Below are positions 13,784 through 22,196 of a stretch of 25,887 bases of DNA, in pieces. Each line of letters begins with the position of its first letter. The stretch's first letter is position 1. Made by a program: the position numbers and the translations under genes. The notes under the pieces were generated by a model. The model was given only the letters and a program-made list of their open reading frames with translations, had not been told where the DNA came from and did not search any database. This stretch comes from JALZHR01 sp036389695 (GTDB lineage Bacteria > Acidobacteriota > Blastocatellia > Pyrinomonadales > Pyrinomonadaceae): the NCBI GenBank assembly GCA_036389695.1, contig DASVWG010000296.1:1-25887 (forward strand), read 5' to 3'.

Positions 13784-16714
13784 ATGGACGCTGAACTCTT
13801 ACAGGGATTTATCGAAGAAGCGCAGAGTTATCTGCCGACGATTCGCGAGGGCATCGAGCTTTACGCGGCGGACCCGGCGCGGATTGAAGATTTAAAAACC
13901 GCTTATCGCCAGGTGCATACGATAAAAGGCGCGGCGCTGATGGTCGGGCTGGCGGAAATCGGCGCGTTTGCCAAAACGTTTCAGGACGAATTGGACGAGA
14001 TTGTTTCCGCCAAAGCCGTTTTGCCGAAATGGCAAGCCGCCGAATTTTTTAATAAAACGGCGCTGCTCGAAGAAATGTTCGCCAACATCGACTTAAACGT
14101 CGAAGCGGATGAGCCGGAGAATTTCGAGTTGGGAAAGTCTGAAAATTTTCCGTTTGAAGAAAATTCGCCGGAAAATCAGCCGCCGCCGTTTGAGGCTTTC
14201 GCCGAGTTTGAAATCGACAAGGAAATGCTCGAAGTTTTCGCGCTCGAAGCCGAAGAACACCTGCGCGCCATCACCGCCAATCTCAATCTGCTGGAACAAA
14301 ATCCGAACAATCGCGAGGCACTGCTGGAAATCCGCCGCAGCTCGCACACCTTGAAAGGCTCTGCCGGAATCGTCGGTTTTCAGAAGCTTTCGGCGCTGGC
14401 GCACGTGCAGGAAGATTTGCTCGATTACCTGGCGGAAAACGAAACCGCGGGCGCCGTCGATAACAAAGCGGTCGTCAAAATCCTGATGGCTTCGACCGAT
14501 TGTCTGGAAGCTTTGAGCGCGGGCAAAGATTCGCCTGAACTCGAACAAAAAATCGCGGAAATAATCGCCGGTTTCCAACAGGTTTTAGCGCAGTTGAAAG
14601 CTTCCGAACTTCCCGCCGCCGTGGCGGCGACGGAAATTCCGTCGCCAGCGGCTTTGAATGAAATTCAAGCGCCAATCGCCGCGCCTGTCAGCGAGCCGAA
14701 AGTTGAAGTCGTTGAAGCGAAGAAAACTCAACCGCAAGTCGAAAGCCAGCCGCAAAACCAACCTGGAGCGGAAAGTCAGCCGCCAAATCAGCCGCCGCCG
14801 GAAAGCCAGCCGCAAAGCCAATCGCAAGCGGAAAATCAATCGCAGAGCGCGGGGCAAAATCGCGCGGTCATTCGCGTTTCGCTCGAAAGATTTGACGATT
14901 TGGTCAAGCTCGTCAGCGAGATGGTCGTCAGCCGTTCGGCTTTCGAGCAGCGTTTGTCGAATCTGAAACGACAGGTCGAAGAGCTTCATCACAGCACGCG
15001 CCGCCTGCAGCGCCTGAGCGGAAAAATCGAAACCGATTTCGGGGCGAACGCAAACGGAAACGCGCATCTGCCGCCGTCGTCTTTCAGTTTTGCGAAAGAG
15101 CCGGTTTACCCGTTTGACTCGCCCGGCGAAGAATTCGATTTGCTCGAATTCGACCGCTACACCGAGTTTAATCAAACGACGCGCGAGCTGGTCGAAACGA
15201 CTTCCGACACGTCCGCCATCAACAGCGAGATGGATAATCTGGTCGCCAATCTCAGCCTGCTTTTCGACACGCAGCGCAGCCTTTTTGACGAGATGCAGGA
15301 CAAGCTTATCAGGCTCAGAATGGTTCCGCTCATGACTTTGGAATCGCGCCTGCAGCGCACGGTTCGCGTGGCGGCTGACGAGGAAGGAAAATCAGTCGAT
15401 TTCGCGATGGAATGCGACAATCTGGAGATTGATTCGGAAATTCTGCACGTCATTGTCGAGCCGCTTTTGCATCTTTTGCGCAATGCCGTCGCGCACGGCA
15501 TCGAATCCGCCGAAACGCGCCGGCTTTTGGGAAAACCGGAAAAAGGTCTGGTCACGCTGCGCGCTTACAGCGAAGGCACGCACATTATTTTAAACGTCGC
15601 GGACGACGGGCGCGGAATCGCCGGCGCCGCGCTGAAGAAAAAAGCCTGCGGTCTCGGCTTTATCTCGCCCGCCGAAGCCGATGCGATGAAGGAAGAAGAC
15701 GCTTTTTCGCTGATTTTTCTGCCCGGACTTTCCACCTCGAGCGCAGTCAATCAGGTATCGGGACGCGGCGTCGGGATGAACGTCGTGAAATCCAGCATTA
15801 TGCGCCAGCAAGGCTCGATTTCCGTCAAAAGCGTGCCGCAGAAAGGCACGAGCTTTACGCTTCGCGTCCCGACGACCATCGCCATCACGCGCGTTCTGCT
15901 GGTCAAATCCGCCGGTCAGACGTTTGCTTTCCCGCTCAAAATCGTGCGCCGCGTCAGCGAAATTTCGCAGAAAGATTTTGAAACGGCGAAGCGCGAAAAC
16001 TCGCTGCACATCAACGGCAAAAATTACGCGCTCGCGCATCTGAACGAGCTTTTGGGCTTGCCGCTTCAGCCGCTTCAGGAAACGGCGCGGGTTTTGCTTC
16101 TGCTGATTGAAAGCTCGGAAAATCATTACGCGCTGGCAGTCGAGCAGATTTTAAACCCGGAGGAAATCGTCATCAAACCGCTCGGCAATCCTTTAAAAAG
16201 CGTGCCCGAATTTCTCGGCGCGTCGATTTTAGGCGACGGCTCGGTCGTTCCGGTTCTGGATTTGATTCCGCTTTTGCAGAAGAGCGCCGCGCGCGTGAGA
16301 ATACAGAAACCGATGGTCGAAACGCGAACACCCAAAACCGAGTTTTCCGTTCTGATTGTCGACGACAGCCCGAGCGTCCGTAAAATAAACTCGAAGATTG
16401 TCGAAAACGCAGGCTGGCAGGTTCTGGTGGCGAAAGACGGGCTGGAAGCTCTGGAAACGCTGCAAGCCGCCAGCGAGCTGCCCGACGTGATTTTAACCGA
16501 CGTGGAAATGCCGCGCATGGACGGCTACGAATTGCTCGCCACGCTCCAGCGCCAGGAGCGCCTGCGCCGGATTCCGGTCGTTATGATTACCTCTCGCGCG
16601 GGCGAAAAACATCGCCGCAAGGCTTTCGATTTGGGCGTCTCGGAATATCTGACCAAGCCCTACGAAGATTATATTTTGCTGGATAAAATAAAAACGCTGG
16701 CTAATTTTAAATAA
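13784..16714 (+). CDS. cheA: Hybrid chemotaxis histidine kinase CheA (ChpA/PilL-like)
   Basis: The 976-residue kinase contains, in order: HPt1 (about 1-105; His45 in QVHTIKGAALMVG), HPt2 (about 140-250; His188 in SSHTLKGSAGIVG), a Pro/Gln/Ser linker (about 318-358), a dimerisation helix pair from about 360 with an extra insertion near 405-455, an ATPase domain (N-box Asn567, His571; DDGRGIAG; GRGVGMNVVKSS), a CheW-like P5 domain (about 700-840) and a C-terminal receiver (Asp860/861, Asp906, Lys958). All phospho-transfer residues are present. Two HPt domains and a fused receiver place it with ChpA/PilL-type kinases that control type IV pili. The receiver can act as phosphate sink or output. 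No clear Shine-Dalgarno is visible; the start lies 4 nt from the REP-like repeat. Confidence 0.95.
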   Translation: MDAELLQGFIEEAQSYLPTIREGIELYAADPARIEDLKTAYRQVHTIKGAALMVGLAEIGAFAKTFQDELDEIVSAKAVLPKWQAAEFFNKTALLEEMFANIDLNVEADEPENFELGKSENFPFEENSPENQPPPFEAFAEFEIDKEMLEVFALEAEEHLRAITANLNLLEQNPNNREALLEIRRSSHTLKGSAGIVGFQKLSALAHVQEDLLDYLAENETAGAVDNKAVVKILMASTDCLEALSAGKDSPELEQKIAEIIAGFQQVLAQLKASELPAAVAATEIPSPAALNEIQAPIAAPVSEPKVEVVEAKKTQPQVESQPQNQPGAESQPPNQPPPESQPQSQSQAENQSQSAGQNRAVIRVSLERFDDLVKLVSEMVVSRSAFEQRLSNLKRQVEELHHSTRRLQRLSGKIETDFGANANGNAHLPPSSFSFAKEPVYPFDSPGEEFDLLEFDRYTEFNQTTRELVETTSDTSAINSEMDNLVANLSLLFDTQRSLFDEMQDKLIRLRMVPLMTLESRLQRTVRVAADEEGKSVDFAMECDNLEIDSEILHVIVEPLLHLLRNAVAHGIESAETRRLLGKPEKGLVTLRAYSEGTHIILNVADDGRGIAGAALKKKACGLGFISPAEADAMKEEDAFSLIFLPGLSTSSAVNQVSGRGVGMNVVKSSIMRQQGSISVKSVPQKGTSFTLRVPTTIAITRVLLVKSAGQTFAFPLKIVRRVSEISQKDFETAKRENSLHINGKNYALAHLNELLGLPLQPLQETARVLLLLIESSENHYALAVEQILNPEEIVIKPLGNPLKSVPEFLGASILGDGSVVPVLDLIPLLQKSAARVRIQKPMVETRTPKTEFSVLIVDDSPSVRKINSKIVENAGWQVLVAKDGLEALETLQAASELPDVILTDVEMPRMDGYELLATLQRQERLRRIPVVMITSRAGEKHRRKAFDLGVSEYLTKPYEDYILLDKIKTLANFK

Positions 16715-16744
16715 ATTAGCCGGTCAGGTGTTGATTTCGCTAAG

Positions 16745-17773
16745 CTAACCGCGACGAAAGTTATACGTCAGCGTGCCTAATACTCTGACCGGCTTTCCGT
16801 CCAAAATAGTCGGCGCGAATTTCGCTTGCGACGCGGCAATCTCCGAAGCTTCGTTCAAAGCAAAATGGTCGGATTTGACGGCGCAGGCGTAAATTACATT
16901 TCCCTGTTCGTCGATTATCACCTGCACCTGGACAGTTCCTTCCGCGCCGAGTCGCTTGGCTTCTACCGGGTAAGCGGGTTTCGGCAGGCTGACGGCGCGC
17001 CCGTTAACGACGCCTTTCTCTATAATCTGCGCGGCGCTGTCGCCGCCGGTTTTCGTCGAATTGTCCTTTGTTTTAAGATTTATTTCCGCCGCATATTTTT
17101 GTTTGAACGGCTCTAACTCGTCTTGCATTTCGGCTTTTCGAAACGCGCATTCGGTGCGGTAATAAACCAGCGTGGCTTCTTCCGTGCGATTCGCTTTATT
17201 TTTAATCAGAATGTCGAGCACGCGCTGAAAAAGCCGCGTGGATTTTTTATATTCTTTTTTCCAATAGCTGATATTGGCTAAAGCGGACAACGAGCGGGCG
17301 GTTTTAATCGAATCGACGCCGTCCGATTTCTCGCGCCACGCGAGAGCCGTTTCGTAAGTGCTTTCGGCTAAATCGACGCGCTTTTGAAATTTGATAAAAC
17401 CGAGCGTTTCCAGCATTTCGGCAAAGGTCGAGCCGTTTTGTTTATCCAAATCGGGAATTTTTTTGTAAATGTCCGCCGCCGCTTCCAAAGCGGCTTCCGC
17501 CGCGCGCGTGTCGTTTCTGGCGTTTTGAATAAAGCCCAGATTTCTCAAGGCGCGCGCCATTTCAAGACTGCTTTTGCCGAATACCTGCTCGGTCAGCGCG
17601 ACCGCCTTTTGCGCCGGCGCTAAAGCTTCGTCATATTTTTTTTGTTGAAAAAGCGTGATGACTTCACTGTTTGTTTTCTGCAAGTCAGCTTTGGCGGAAT
17701 CGCTCGACGGAGTTTGCGCGCGCGCCGCCGCAACCATCAAACAGACGATTAACAGAATGAGAGTTTTCTTCAT
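16745..17773 (-). CDS. Secreted TPR protein with C-terminal TonB-like domain
   Basis: The 342-residue protein has a signal peptide (MKKTLILLIVCLMVAAARA, cleavage near residue 19/20). TPR-like helices follow (about 35-215). A TonB C-terminal domain lies at about 250-342, with AYPVEAKRLGAEGTVQVQV and a terminal LTYNF strand. It lacks the N-terminal membrane anchor plus proline-rich linker of true TonB, so it is a periplasmic or envelope protein and not an energy transducer by itself. Such TPR/TonB-C secreted proteins are common in Acidobacteriota. Its start lies 30 nt after the SDR gene stop, so it is the last gene of that minus-strand run. It converges with cheA across a 30-nt gap with no strong terminator. 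Confidence 0.88.
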   Translation of the reverse strand: MKKTLILLIVCLMVAAARAQTPSSDSAKADLQKTNSEVITLFQQKKYDEALAPAQKAVALTEQVFGKSSLEMARALRNLGFIQNARNDTRAAEAALEAAADIYKKIPDLDKQNGSTFAEMLETLGFIKFQKRVDLAESTYETALAWREKSDGVDSIKTARSLSALANISYWKKEYKKSTRLFQRVLDILIKNKANRTEEATLVYYRTECAFRKAEMQDELEPFKQKYAAEINLKTKDNSTKTGGDSAAQIIEKGVVNGRAVSLPKPAYPVEAKRLGAEGTVQVQVIIDEQGNVIYACAVKSDHFALNEASEIAASQAKFAPTILDGKPVRVLGTLTYNFRRG

Positions 17774-17803
17774 AAATTTATTTTTATTTTGGCGATTTCG
17801 ACT

Positions 17804-18520
17804 TTATTTTTTGGGCGGCTTGCTCGGGCGAAGCTCGATTTTGCTCGGCAGGCTGCGCGCGTCGTGACGGAGCAAATCCAGAACCGTCCGGGCAATGTCG
17901 GCGGGCTGCAATTGCCATGCGTTTTCCGTTGAGACTTCGCCGCCGCCAAACTCGGTGTTGACCGAACCGGGACAAATCAGGCTGACTTTTATATTATCGT
18001 GGCGCACTTCCTGCATCATCGCTTCGGTAAAACCGTTGAGGGCGAATTTCGAAGCGTTGTAAGCCGCCATCTTCGGATGCGCATTTTGTCCGGCGAGCGA
18101 CGAAATATTTATAATATAACCGCCGCCGCGCTCGCGCATCAGCGGAATCGCGTGATGACAACTGTAGAAAACGCCGAACAGATTCGTCTCCAGAACCCGA
18201 CGGAATTCGTCCGGCTCGATTTCGTCAACCGTTTTGCCGAACACGCCGACGCCCGCGTTATTTATCAAAATATCGACGCCGCCGAATACGCGAAGGCATT
18301 CGTCGAGCATCATTTTCACCTGCGCTTCCGAGCGCACGTCGCAAACTTCGCCGTCCACCTTGCCGAGCGCGGAAAGCTGTTCGAGCGTTCTTTTTAAAAC
18401 GAATTTATCGCGCGCGCAGATGAAAACGCTCGCGCCCGCCTTTAACAAACTTTCGGCAATGGCGCGCCCGATGCCTTTCGTGCCGCCGGTGACGACGGCG
18501 ATTTTATCTTTTAAATCCAT
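17804..18520 (-). CDS. SDR-family NAD(P)-dependent oxidoreductase
   Basis: The 238-residue protein is a classical short-chain dehydrogenase/reductase. TGGTKGIG at residues 11-18 binds the cofactor, NNAG is at 87-90, Ser140/Ser141 are in INISSLAG, and Tyr154 and Lys158 form the YxxxK catalytic pair. The motif order and length match 3-ketoacyl-ACP reductase-like members, but substrate cannot be assigned. It begins 21 nt after the stop of the secreted paralogue at 18542 and ends 30 nt before the TPR/TonB-C gene, so it looks cotranscribed with both. The Lys/Pro-rich end (RPSKPPKK) is unremarkable. Confidence 0.95.
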   Translation of the reverse strand: MDLKDKIAVVTGGTKGIGRAIAESLLKAGASVFICARDKFVLKRTLEQLSALGKVDGEVCDVRSEAQVKMMLDECLRVFGGVDILINNAGVGVFGKTVDEIEPDEFRRVLETNLFGVFYSCHHAIPLMRERGGGYIINISSLAGQNAHPKMAAYNASKFALNGFTEAMMQEVRHDNIKVSLICPGSVNTEFGGGEVSTENAWQLQPADIARTVLDLLRHDARSLPSKIELRPSKPPKK

Positions 18521-18541
18521 TAAATTTTTCGCCGGATGACT

Positions 18542-19444
18542 TTATTGCGACGGTTGCGTTGTCAGCTGAAACTTAGCGACGTTTTTATCCAGCATTTTCG
18601 GCGCTTCTTTTCTTTGCAGCTCTTTCCACAAAATGCTGACGCTGCCGTCCGTGTGCGTGCGGACAATGCGGAAAACGACGATGACGTCGAGCCGCCTGGT
18701 TTTGACGGGCAAGCCCGGATTATCGGTGCGATAAGTAATGGCGCGCAGCGAGTAGGTGGAATTTTCCTTTAAGGGGCGCGACGTTTTGTAGACGTATTTT
18801 CCGACCTGAAAGCCGCGCAGGGCGATGCGGTGCTGCGCCACGACTTCTTTTCTCTCCGCCGAAGGCGCGAATTCCGCCATCTGGCGAATGCCGTCGGCGG
18901 CGAGCGTTAAATTTTCTATCGGCACGTCGCCGAGATTCGTCAGAAAGCTTAAAGTCTCGACTTTCTGAATCTCCAGGCTGGACTTTTGCAGCCGGATGTC
19001 CGCCAGGAGGCGGTAATCGTAATCGCGTTCGAGAAAAGAATAAGCGCTGGCTTTATCGATGATGTGCGCCGGGCAAGGTTCTGCGACGTTATAAACTTTC
19101 GCGCTTTCCTCGCAGTTTTCAATATCGTGCAGGCGGAAGATTCCGGTGCGCGGCTGTTTTAAAAACTCCGCGAATTTAGTCTTGTCGGCGTCGTCTATCT
19201 TCACGGCTTCGAGGTCTTTCGGCGTCGCTTTAGCTTTTAACGCCCGTCTTTGAGCGGCGTTTTGCTTCTCTCTGGCGGCAATGGGGCTGCTCATCCATCG
19301 AACATCCGGCTCGCGCCAGCGTTTATTTTCCGGTTCGGCGGCGGTCTTCGGTCTGGGAATCGTCGTCGGCTGTGCCATCACTGCCGCGCCGAAAATGACA
19401 AGATTCATTAAACTTAAAAACGACACGATTCGAAGGATTTTCAT
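18542..19444 (-). CDS. Secreted protein of unknown function, paralogue A
   Basis: I do not recognise a named family. The 300-residue protein begins MKILRIVSFLSLMNLVIFGA, a signal peptide with likely cleavage after AVMA (residue 24). GAGG lies 8 nt upstream of the ATG at 19444, which settles the start over upstream alternatives. Shared blocks with the neighbouring paralogue B are FLKQPRTGIFRL, SAYSF, LGDVPIENLTL, a YxLRAITYR-like strand and VxxxWKELxRKEAP near the C-terminus. The mature protein looks like an all-beta or mixed fold with two Cys pairs possible (ENCEES, EPCPAH). It is separated from paralogue B by a gatB-derived scar. The SDR gene follows at 21 nt. Confidence 0.8.
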   Translation of the reverse strand: MKILRIVSFLSLMNLVIFGAAVMAQPTTIPRPKTAAEPENKRWREPDVRWMSSPIAAREKQNAAQRRALKAKATPKDLEAVKIDDADKTKFAEFLKQPRTGIFRLHDIENCEESAKVYNVAEPCPAHIIDKASAYSFLERDYDYRLLADIRLQKSSLEIQKVETLSFLTNLGDVPIENLTLAADGIRQMAEFAPSAERKEVVAQHRIALRGFQVGKYVYKTSRPLKENSTYSLRAITYRTDNPGLPVKTRRLDVIVVFRIVRTHTDGSVSILWKELQRKEAPKMLDKNVAKFQLTTQPSQ

Positions 19445-19491
19445 CCGTTTTACCTCTTTCCCTTCGCCTCTTCTTCTTTCGCTGAAAGAAT

Positions 19492-19613
19492 CTAAAGCTT
19501 GTTTTTTAAAATTTCGTTGACGATTTTCCGGTTCGTCTCTGCCAGTCAAAACCTTATTTGCCTAAACGGCAAAACGCCTGAAAAGTTTTTCGCCGCCGTC
19601 GATAAATGCCGTC
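19492..19613 (-). pseudogene. Decayed copy of the gatB 3' end
   Basis: Read on the minus strand, this stretch encodes NRKIVNEILKNKL then a stop, matching the gatB C-terminus NPKIVNEILKAKL. The DNA identity includes an 18-nt exact run (atttcgttgacgattttc on the plus strand). Farther on, the piece matching gatB KLFGFF is recognisable (gaaaagt/cttttcg), as is gataa-gccgtc beyond it. It has indels and an in-frame stop, so it is not translated as a domain. It lies just before paralogue A in the same relation that the real gatB end has to paralogue B. Confidence 0.75.
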
Positions 19614-19652
19614 CGGGTTATTCGGACTTCATTATGATTTTGTTTTTCGTCC

Positions 19653-20549
19653 TTAATCAATATCGAGTTCGGGCGCGTCTTTCCGGCTCAACTCTTTCCA
19701 GACGAGGGTGACGTTTCCCTCCGCATCCCGTTTAATTACCCGAAAAGCGATTATAACATCAGCGCGCGTGTCGCCTTTTGTCATATCTCTTTTTAACCAC
19801 CCGTTGATGCTTCTGATAAATTTGCCGCGATAGGCAACGCTTCTTAGAACATAAGTGGTGTTTTCGTTAACCGGCAGAAATTTTCGATAAACCAGCTTGT
19901 TTTCTTCAATGCCCTCGACGCTTTGCTCAAATTGATTTTCGGCTAAAATTAAATCACTCGCCGGAGTCAATAAAGACAGAAAATCCGCGCCTTTCGAGGT
20001 CAGCGATAAATTTTCGATTTCCACATCGCCGAGCGCCACCAGCCACCCCTGACCATACAGCACATCAGAAACGAAAAAATTATTATTCAACCACAAGTCC
20101 GCCCAACTATGCAGTTGATATTCATTACGCCGAAAAGAATAGGCGCTTCCCAAAGCCGTTATTCCGTTTCCTTTACAGTCTTTTCCGTTTTCGTCTCCGG
20201 AACAGGAAAACGCCAAAAGCCGCAGTAAGCCGGTTTTGGGCTGCTTCAGAAACTCCTGGTATTTAGCGCTGAACTCGGCTTCGGGAGCGACTAATTTTTT
20301 ATCGCTTTTGGAAAGCTTTACGGTGCCCGGAAAAGCCGTAATCGTGAGAACCTCGCGCCCGCCGGGCGTTGACGGCAAGCTTCCTAAACGATTCGACAGC
20401 TCTTCTCTGGCGCGTCTTTGGCGTATTTCGGTCATTTCCTGAGACGTTCTAAACCCACCTTCTCTTCGCCACTGGTCCTGAGGGAAACTCTGCCCGAAAA
20501 CGCCGGACGCCAGGATTAAAAACAAACCGGTAAGACAAAAAATTTTCAT
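19653..20549 (-). CDS. Secreted protein of unknown function, paralogue B
   Basis: The 298-residue protein starts MKIFCLTGLFLILASGVFGQ, a signal peptide cleaved near residue 20. It shares with paralogue A the blocks FLKQPKTGLLRL, SAYSFRRNEY, ADLWL, LGDVEIENLSL, ENTTYVLRSVAYR and VWKELSRKDAP in the same order. Function is unknown. I prefer the ATG at 20549 over a TTG at 20582, because the former gives a clean signal peptide and the latter overlaps gatB. It starts 29 nt after the gatB stop, so it is probably read from the gatB promoter. The mature part carries a CSGDENGKDCKG loop with two cysteines that could form a disulfide. Confidence 0.8.
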   Translation of the reverse strand: MKIFCLTGLFLILASGVFGQSFPQDQWRREGGFRTSQEMTEIRQRRAREELSNRLGSLPSTPGGREVLTITAFPGTVKLSKSDKKLVAPEAEFSAKYQEFLKQPKTGLLRLLAFSCSGDENGKDCKGNGITALGSAYSFRRNEYQLHSWADLWLNNNFFVSDVLYGQGWLVALGDVEIENLSLTSKGADFLSLLTPASDLILAENQFEQSVEGIEENKLVYRKFLPVNENTTYVLRSVAYRGKFIRSINGWLKRDMTKGDTRADVIIAFRVIKRDAEGNVTLVWKELSRKDAPELDID

Positions 20550-20578
20550 AACTTTTCGTGTCTTAACTTCAGACAAAT

Positions 20579-22054
20579 TCAAGCGCTTAATTTAGCTTTC
20601 AGGATTTCGTTGACGATTTTCGGGTTCGCTTTGCCCTGCGAAGCCCGCATCACCTGCCCGACAAAAAAGCCGAAAAGCTTTTCGTTGCCCGCGCGATAAG
20701 CCGTCACCTGATTTTGATTGTTTTCGATAATTTCGTCAACAATTTTTTCGATTGCCGAGGCGTCCGAAATCTGCTCGAAGCCTTTTTCGCGGATAACTTC
20801 GGCGGCGGCTTTTCCGCTGCCGAACATCTCGACCAGAACTTCCTTCGCCTGATTGTTGTTAATCTTTCCGGCGTCCAGAATCTTGATTAATTCCGCCAGA
20901 TTTTCCGCCGCGACCGGCGAATCGCCCGCCGACCGACCCGAATTCTTCAGTTCTCGCAAAAGCTCTGATAATATGAAGTTTGCCGACACGCGCGGGTTGC
21001 CTGAGGCGCGCGCCGCCCGTTCGTAAAACTCCGCCAAATCCTTTTCCGAGACCAGCTGCGAAGCGTCCGCGTAAGACAATTCGTATTCGCGCATAAAACG
21101 GTCGCGCATCACGTCCGGCAATTCCGGCATTTCCGCTTTCGTTTTCTCGATAAAGTCTGACGAAACCTTCAAAGGCTGCAAATCCGGCTCGGGAAAATAC
21201 CGGTAATCGTGCGCGTCTTCTTTCGAGCGCATCACGCGCGTCTGATTATTTTTCTCGTCCCACAGACGCGTCTCCTGATTGACGCCCTCGCCCGCTTCGT
21301 GCGCCGCAATCTGCCGCTCAATCTCATACTCAATCGCCTTCTGCATAAAGCGCACCGAGTTCAAATTCTTCAATTCGACCTTATTATTAAAAGAAGTATC
21401 GCCGACTTTCCTGACCGAAACGTTCGCCTCGCACCGCAGATTTCCCTTCTCCATATCCGCGTCCGAAGCGCCGACCCACTGAAGGACGCGCCGCACGTGA
21501 TTCACGTAATCATAAGCCTGCCACGACGTGCGAAAATCCGGCGCCGTCACAATCTCCGCCAGCGGCGTCCCCGCGCGATTCAAATCGATGTAAGAATATT
21601 TATCGACTTCCGGCAAGCCTTCGTGCACGTTCTTCCCCGCGTCTTCCTCCAGATGCATCCGCTCGATATGAATCGTCATCGGCTTCCACTCGACCGTCCT
21701 TCCCGATTCATCTCTTTCGGAAGTCATAATCACCAGCTCGCCGTCCGCCGAAAAAGGCTTGTCATACTGCGAAATCTGATACCCTTTCGGCAAATCCGGA
21801 TAAAAATAATTCTTCCGCGCAAAAATCGAAGTCTCCTGAATCTCCAACCCCAAAGCCAGCGCCGCCCGCGCCCCCAAATCGACGACACGCCGGTTCAAAA
21901 CCGGCAAAGCCCCCGGCAAACCCAGACAAACCGGACAAGTATTCGAATTCGGCTCCTCCCCGAAACTCGTCGCACACGCGCAAAAAATCTTCGTCTCCGT
22001 CGCCAGCTGCGCGTGAATCTCCATCCCAATCACTGCTTCCCAACCGTTTTTCAT
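20579..22054 (-). CDS. gatB: Asp/Glu-tRNA amidotransferase subunit B
   Basis: The 491-residue protein is full-length GatB, the kinase/tRNA-binding subunit of GatCAB, which amidates Glu-tRNA(Gln) and Asp-tRNA(Asn). Diagnostic parts are WEAVIGMEIHAQL at the start, Cys25, Cys27, Cys40 and Cys43 (FCACA...CPVCLGLPG), the YFYPDLPKGYQISQYD block (about 67-82) and DYRYFPEPDL near 290. The YqeY/GatB tail at about 345-490 ends NPKIVNEILKAKLSA. gatA and gatC are not in the window. It is the first gene of a minus-strand run and has its own promoter at 22092-22120. No clear Shine-Dalgarno precedes the ATG. Confidence 0.98.
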   Translation of the reverse strand: MKNGWEAVIGMEIHAQLATETKIFCACATSFGEEPNSNTCPVCLGLPGALPVLNRRVVDLGARAALALGLEIQETSIFARKNYFYPDLPKGYQISQYDKPFSADGELVIMTSERDESGRTVEWKPMTIHIERMHLEEDAGKNVHEGLPEVDKYSYIDLNRAGTPLAEIVTAPDFRTSWQAYDYVNHVRRVLQWVGASDADMEKGNLRCEANVSVRKVGDTSFNNKVELKNLNSVRFMQKAIEYEIERQIAAHEAGEGVNQETRLWDEKNNQTRVMRSKEDAHDYRYFPEPDLQPLKVSSDFIEKTKAEMPELPDVMRDRFMREYELSYADASQLVSEKDLAEFYERAARASGNPRVSANFILSELLRELKNSGRSAGDSPVAAENLAELIKILDAGKINNNQAKEVLVEMFGSGKAAAEVIREKGFEQISDASAIEKIVDEIIENNQNQVTAYRAGNEKLFGFFVGQVMRASQGKANPKIVNEILKAKLSA

Positions 22055-22076
22055 AATTTTTCAGATAAAATAAAAT

Positions 22077-22103
22077 GCGGATTATGCATTTATCATAATC
22101 CGC
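22077..22103 (-). promoter_or_regulatory. Perfect 10-bp inverted repeat over the gatB -10 region
   Basis: GCGGATTATG (22077-22086) and CATAATCCGC (22094-22103) are perfect complements around a 7-nt loop. The predicted gatB -10 (22092-22097) overlaps the loop and one arm, so the repeat could be a repressor operator. On the minus strand the hairpin is followed by ATTTTATTTTATC, so it could also terminate the upstream membrane-protein transcript that ends at 22197. Confidence 0.65.
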
Positions 22104-22120
22104 GTTACGCATAAATTCAA
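22092..22120 (-). promoter_or_regulatory. Predicted sigma70-type promoter of gatB
   Basis: Read on the minus strand, TTGAAT (22120-22115) and TATGAT (22097-22092) are separated by exactly 17 nt. The -35 matches four and the -10 five of six consensus positions. Transcription would start near 22085, giving a leader of about 30 nt before the gatB ATG at 22054. Confidence 0.5.
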
Positions 22121-22196
22121 AGGTTTGCAAATTGTCTGTAATTACGCAAAGAGTATTTTTTAATTTTGATGATTCTTCCAACAAGAGAGTGCGTTT

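Noticed and set aside
16715..16744. Terminator between cheA and the convergent TonB-C gene
   Set aside because: Only a loose TTAGC/GCTAA pairing is visible, with no stable stem or T-run.
21209..22114. Plus-strand 301-codon frame opposite gatB
   Set aside because: Arg/Pro/Ile-rich shadow of gatB with no recognisable family.
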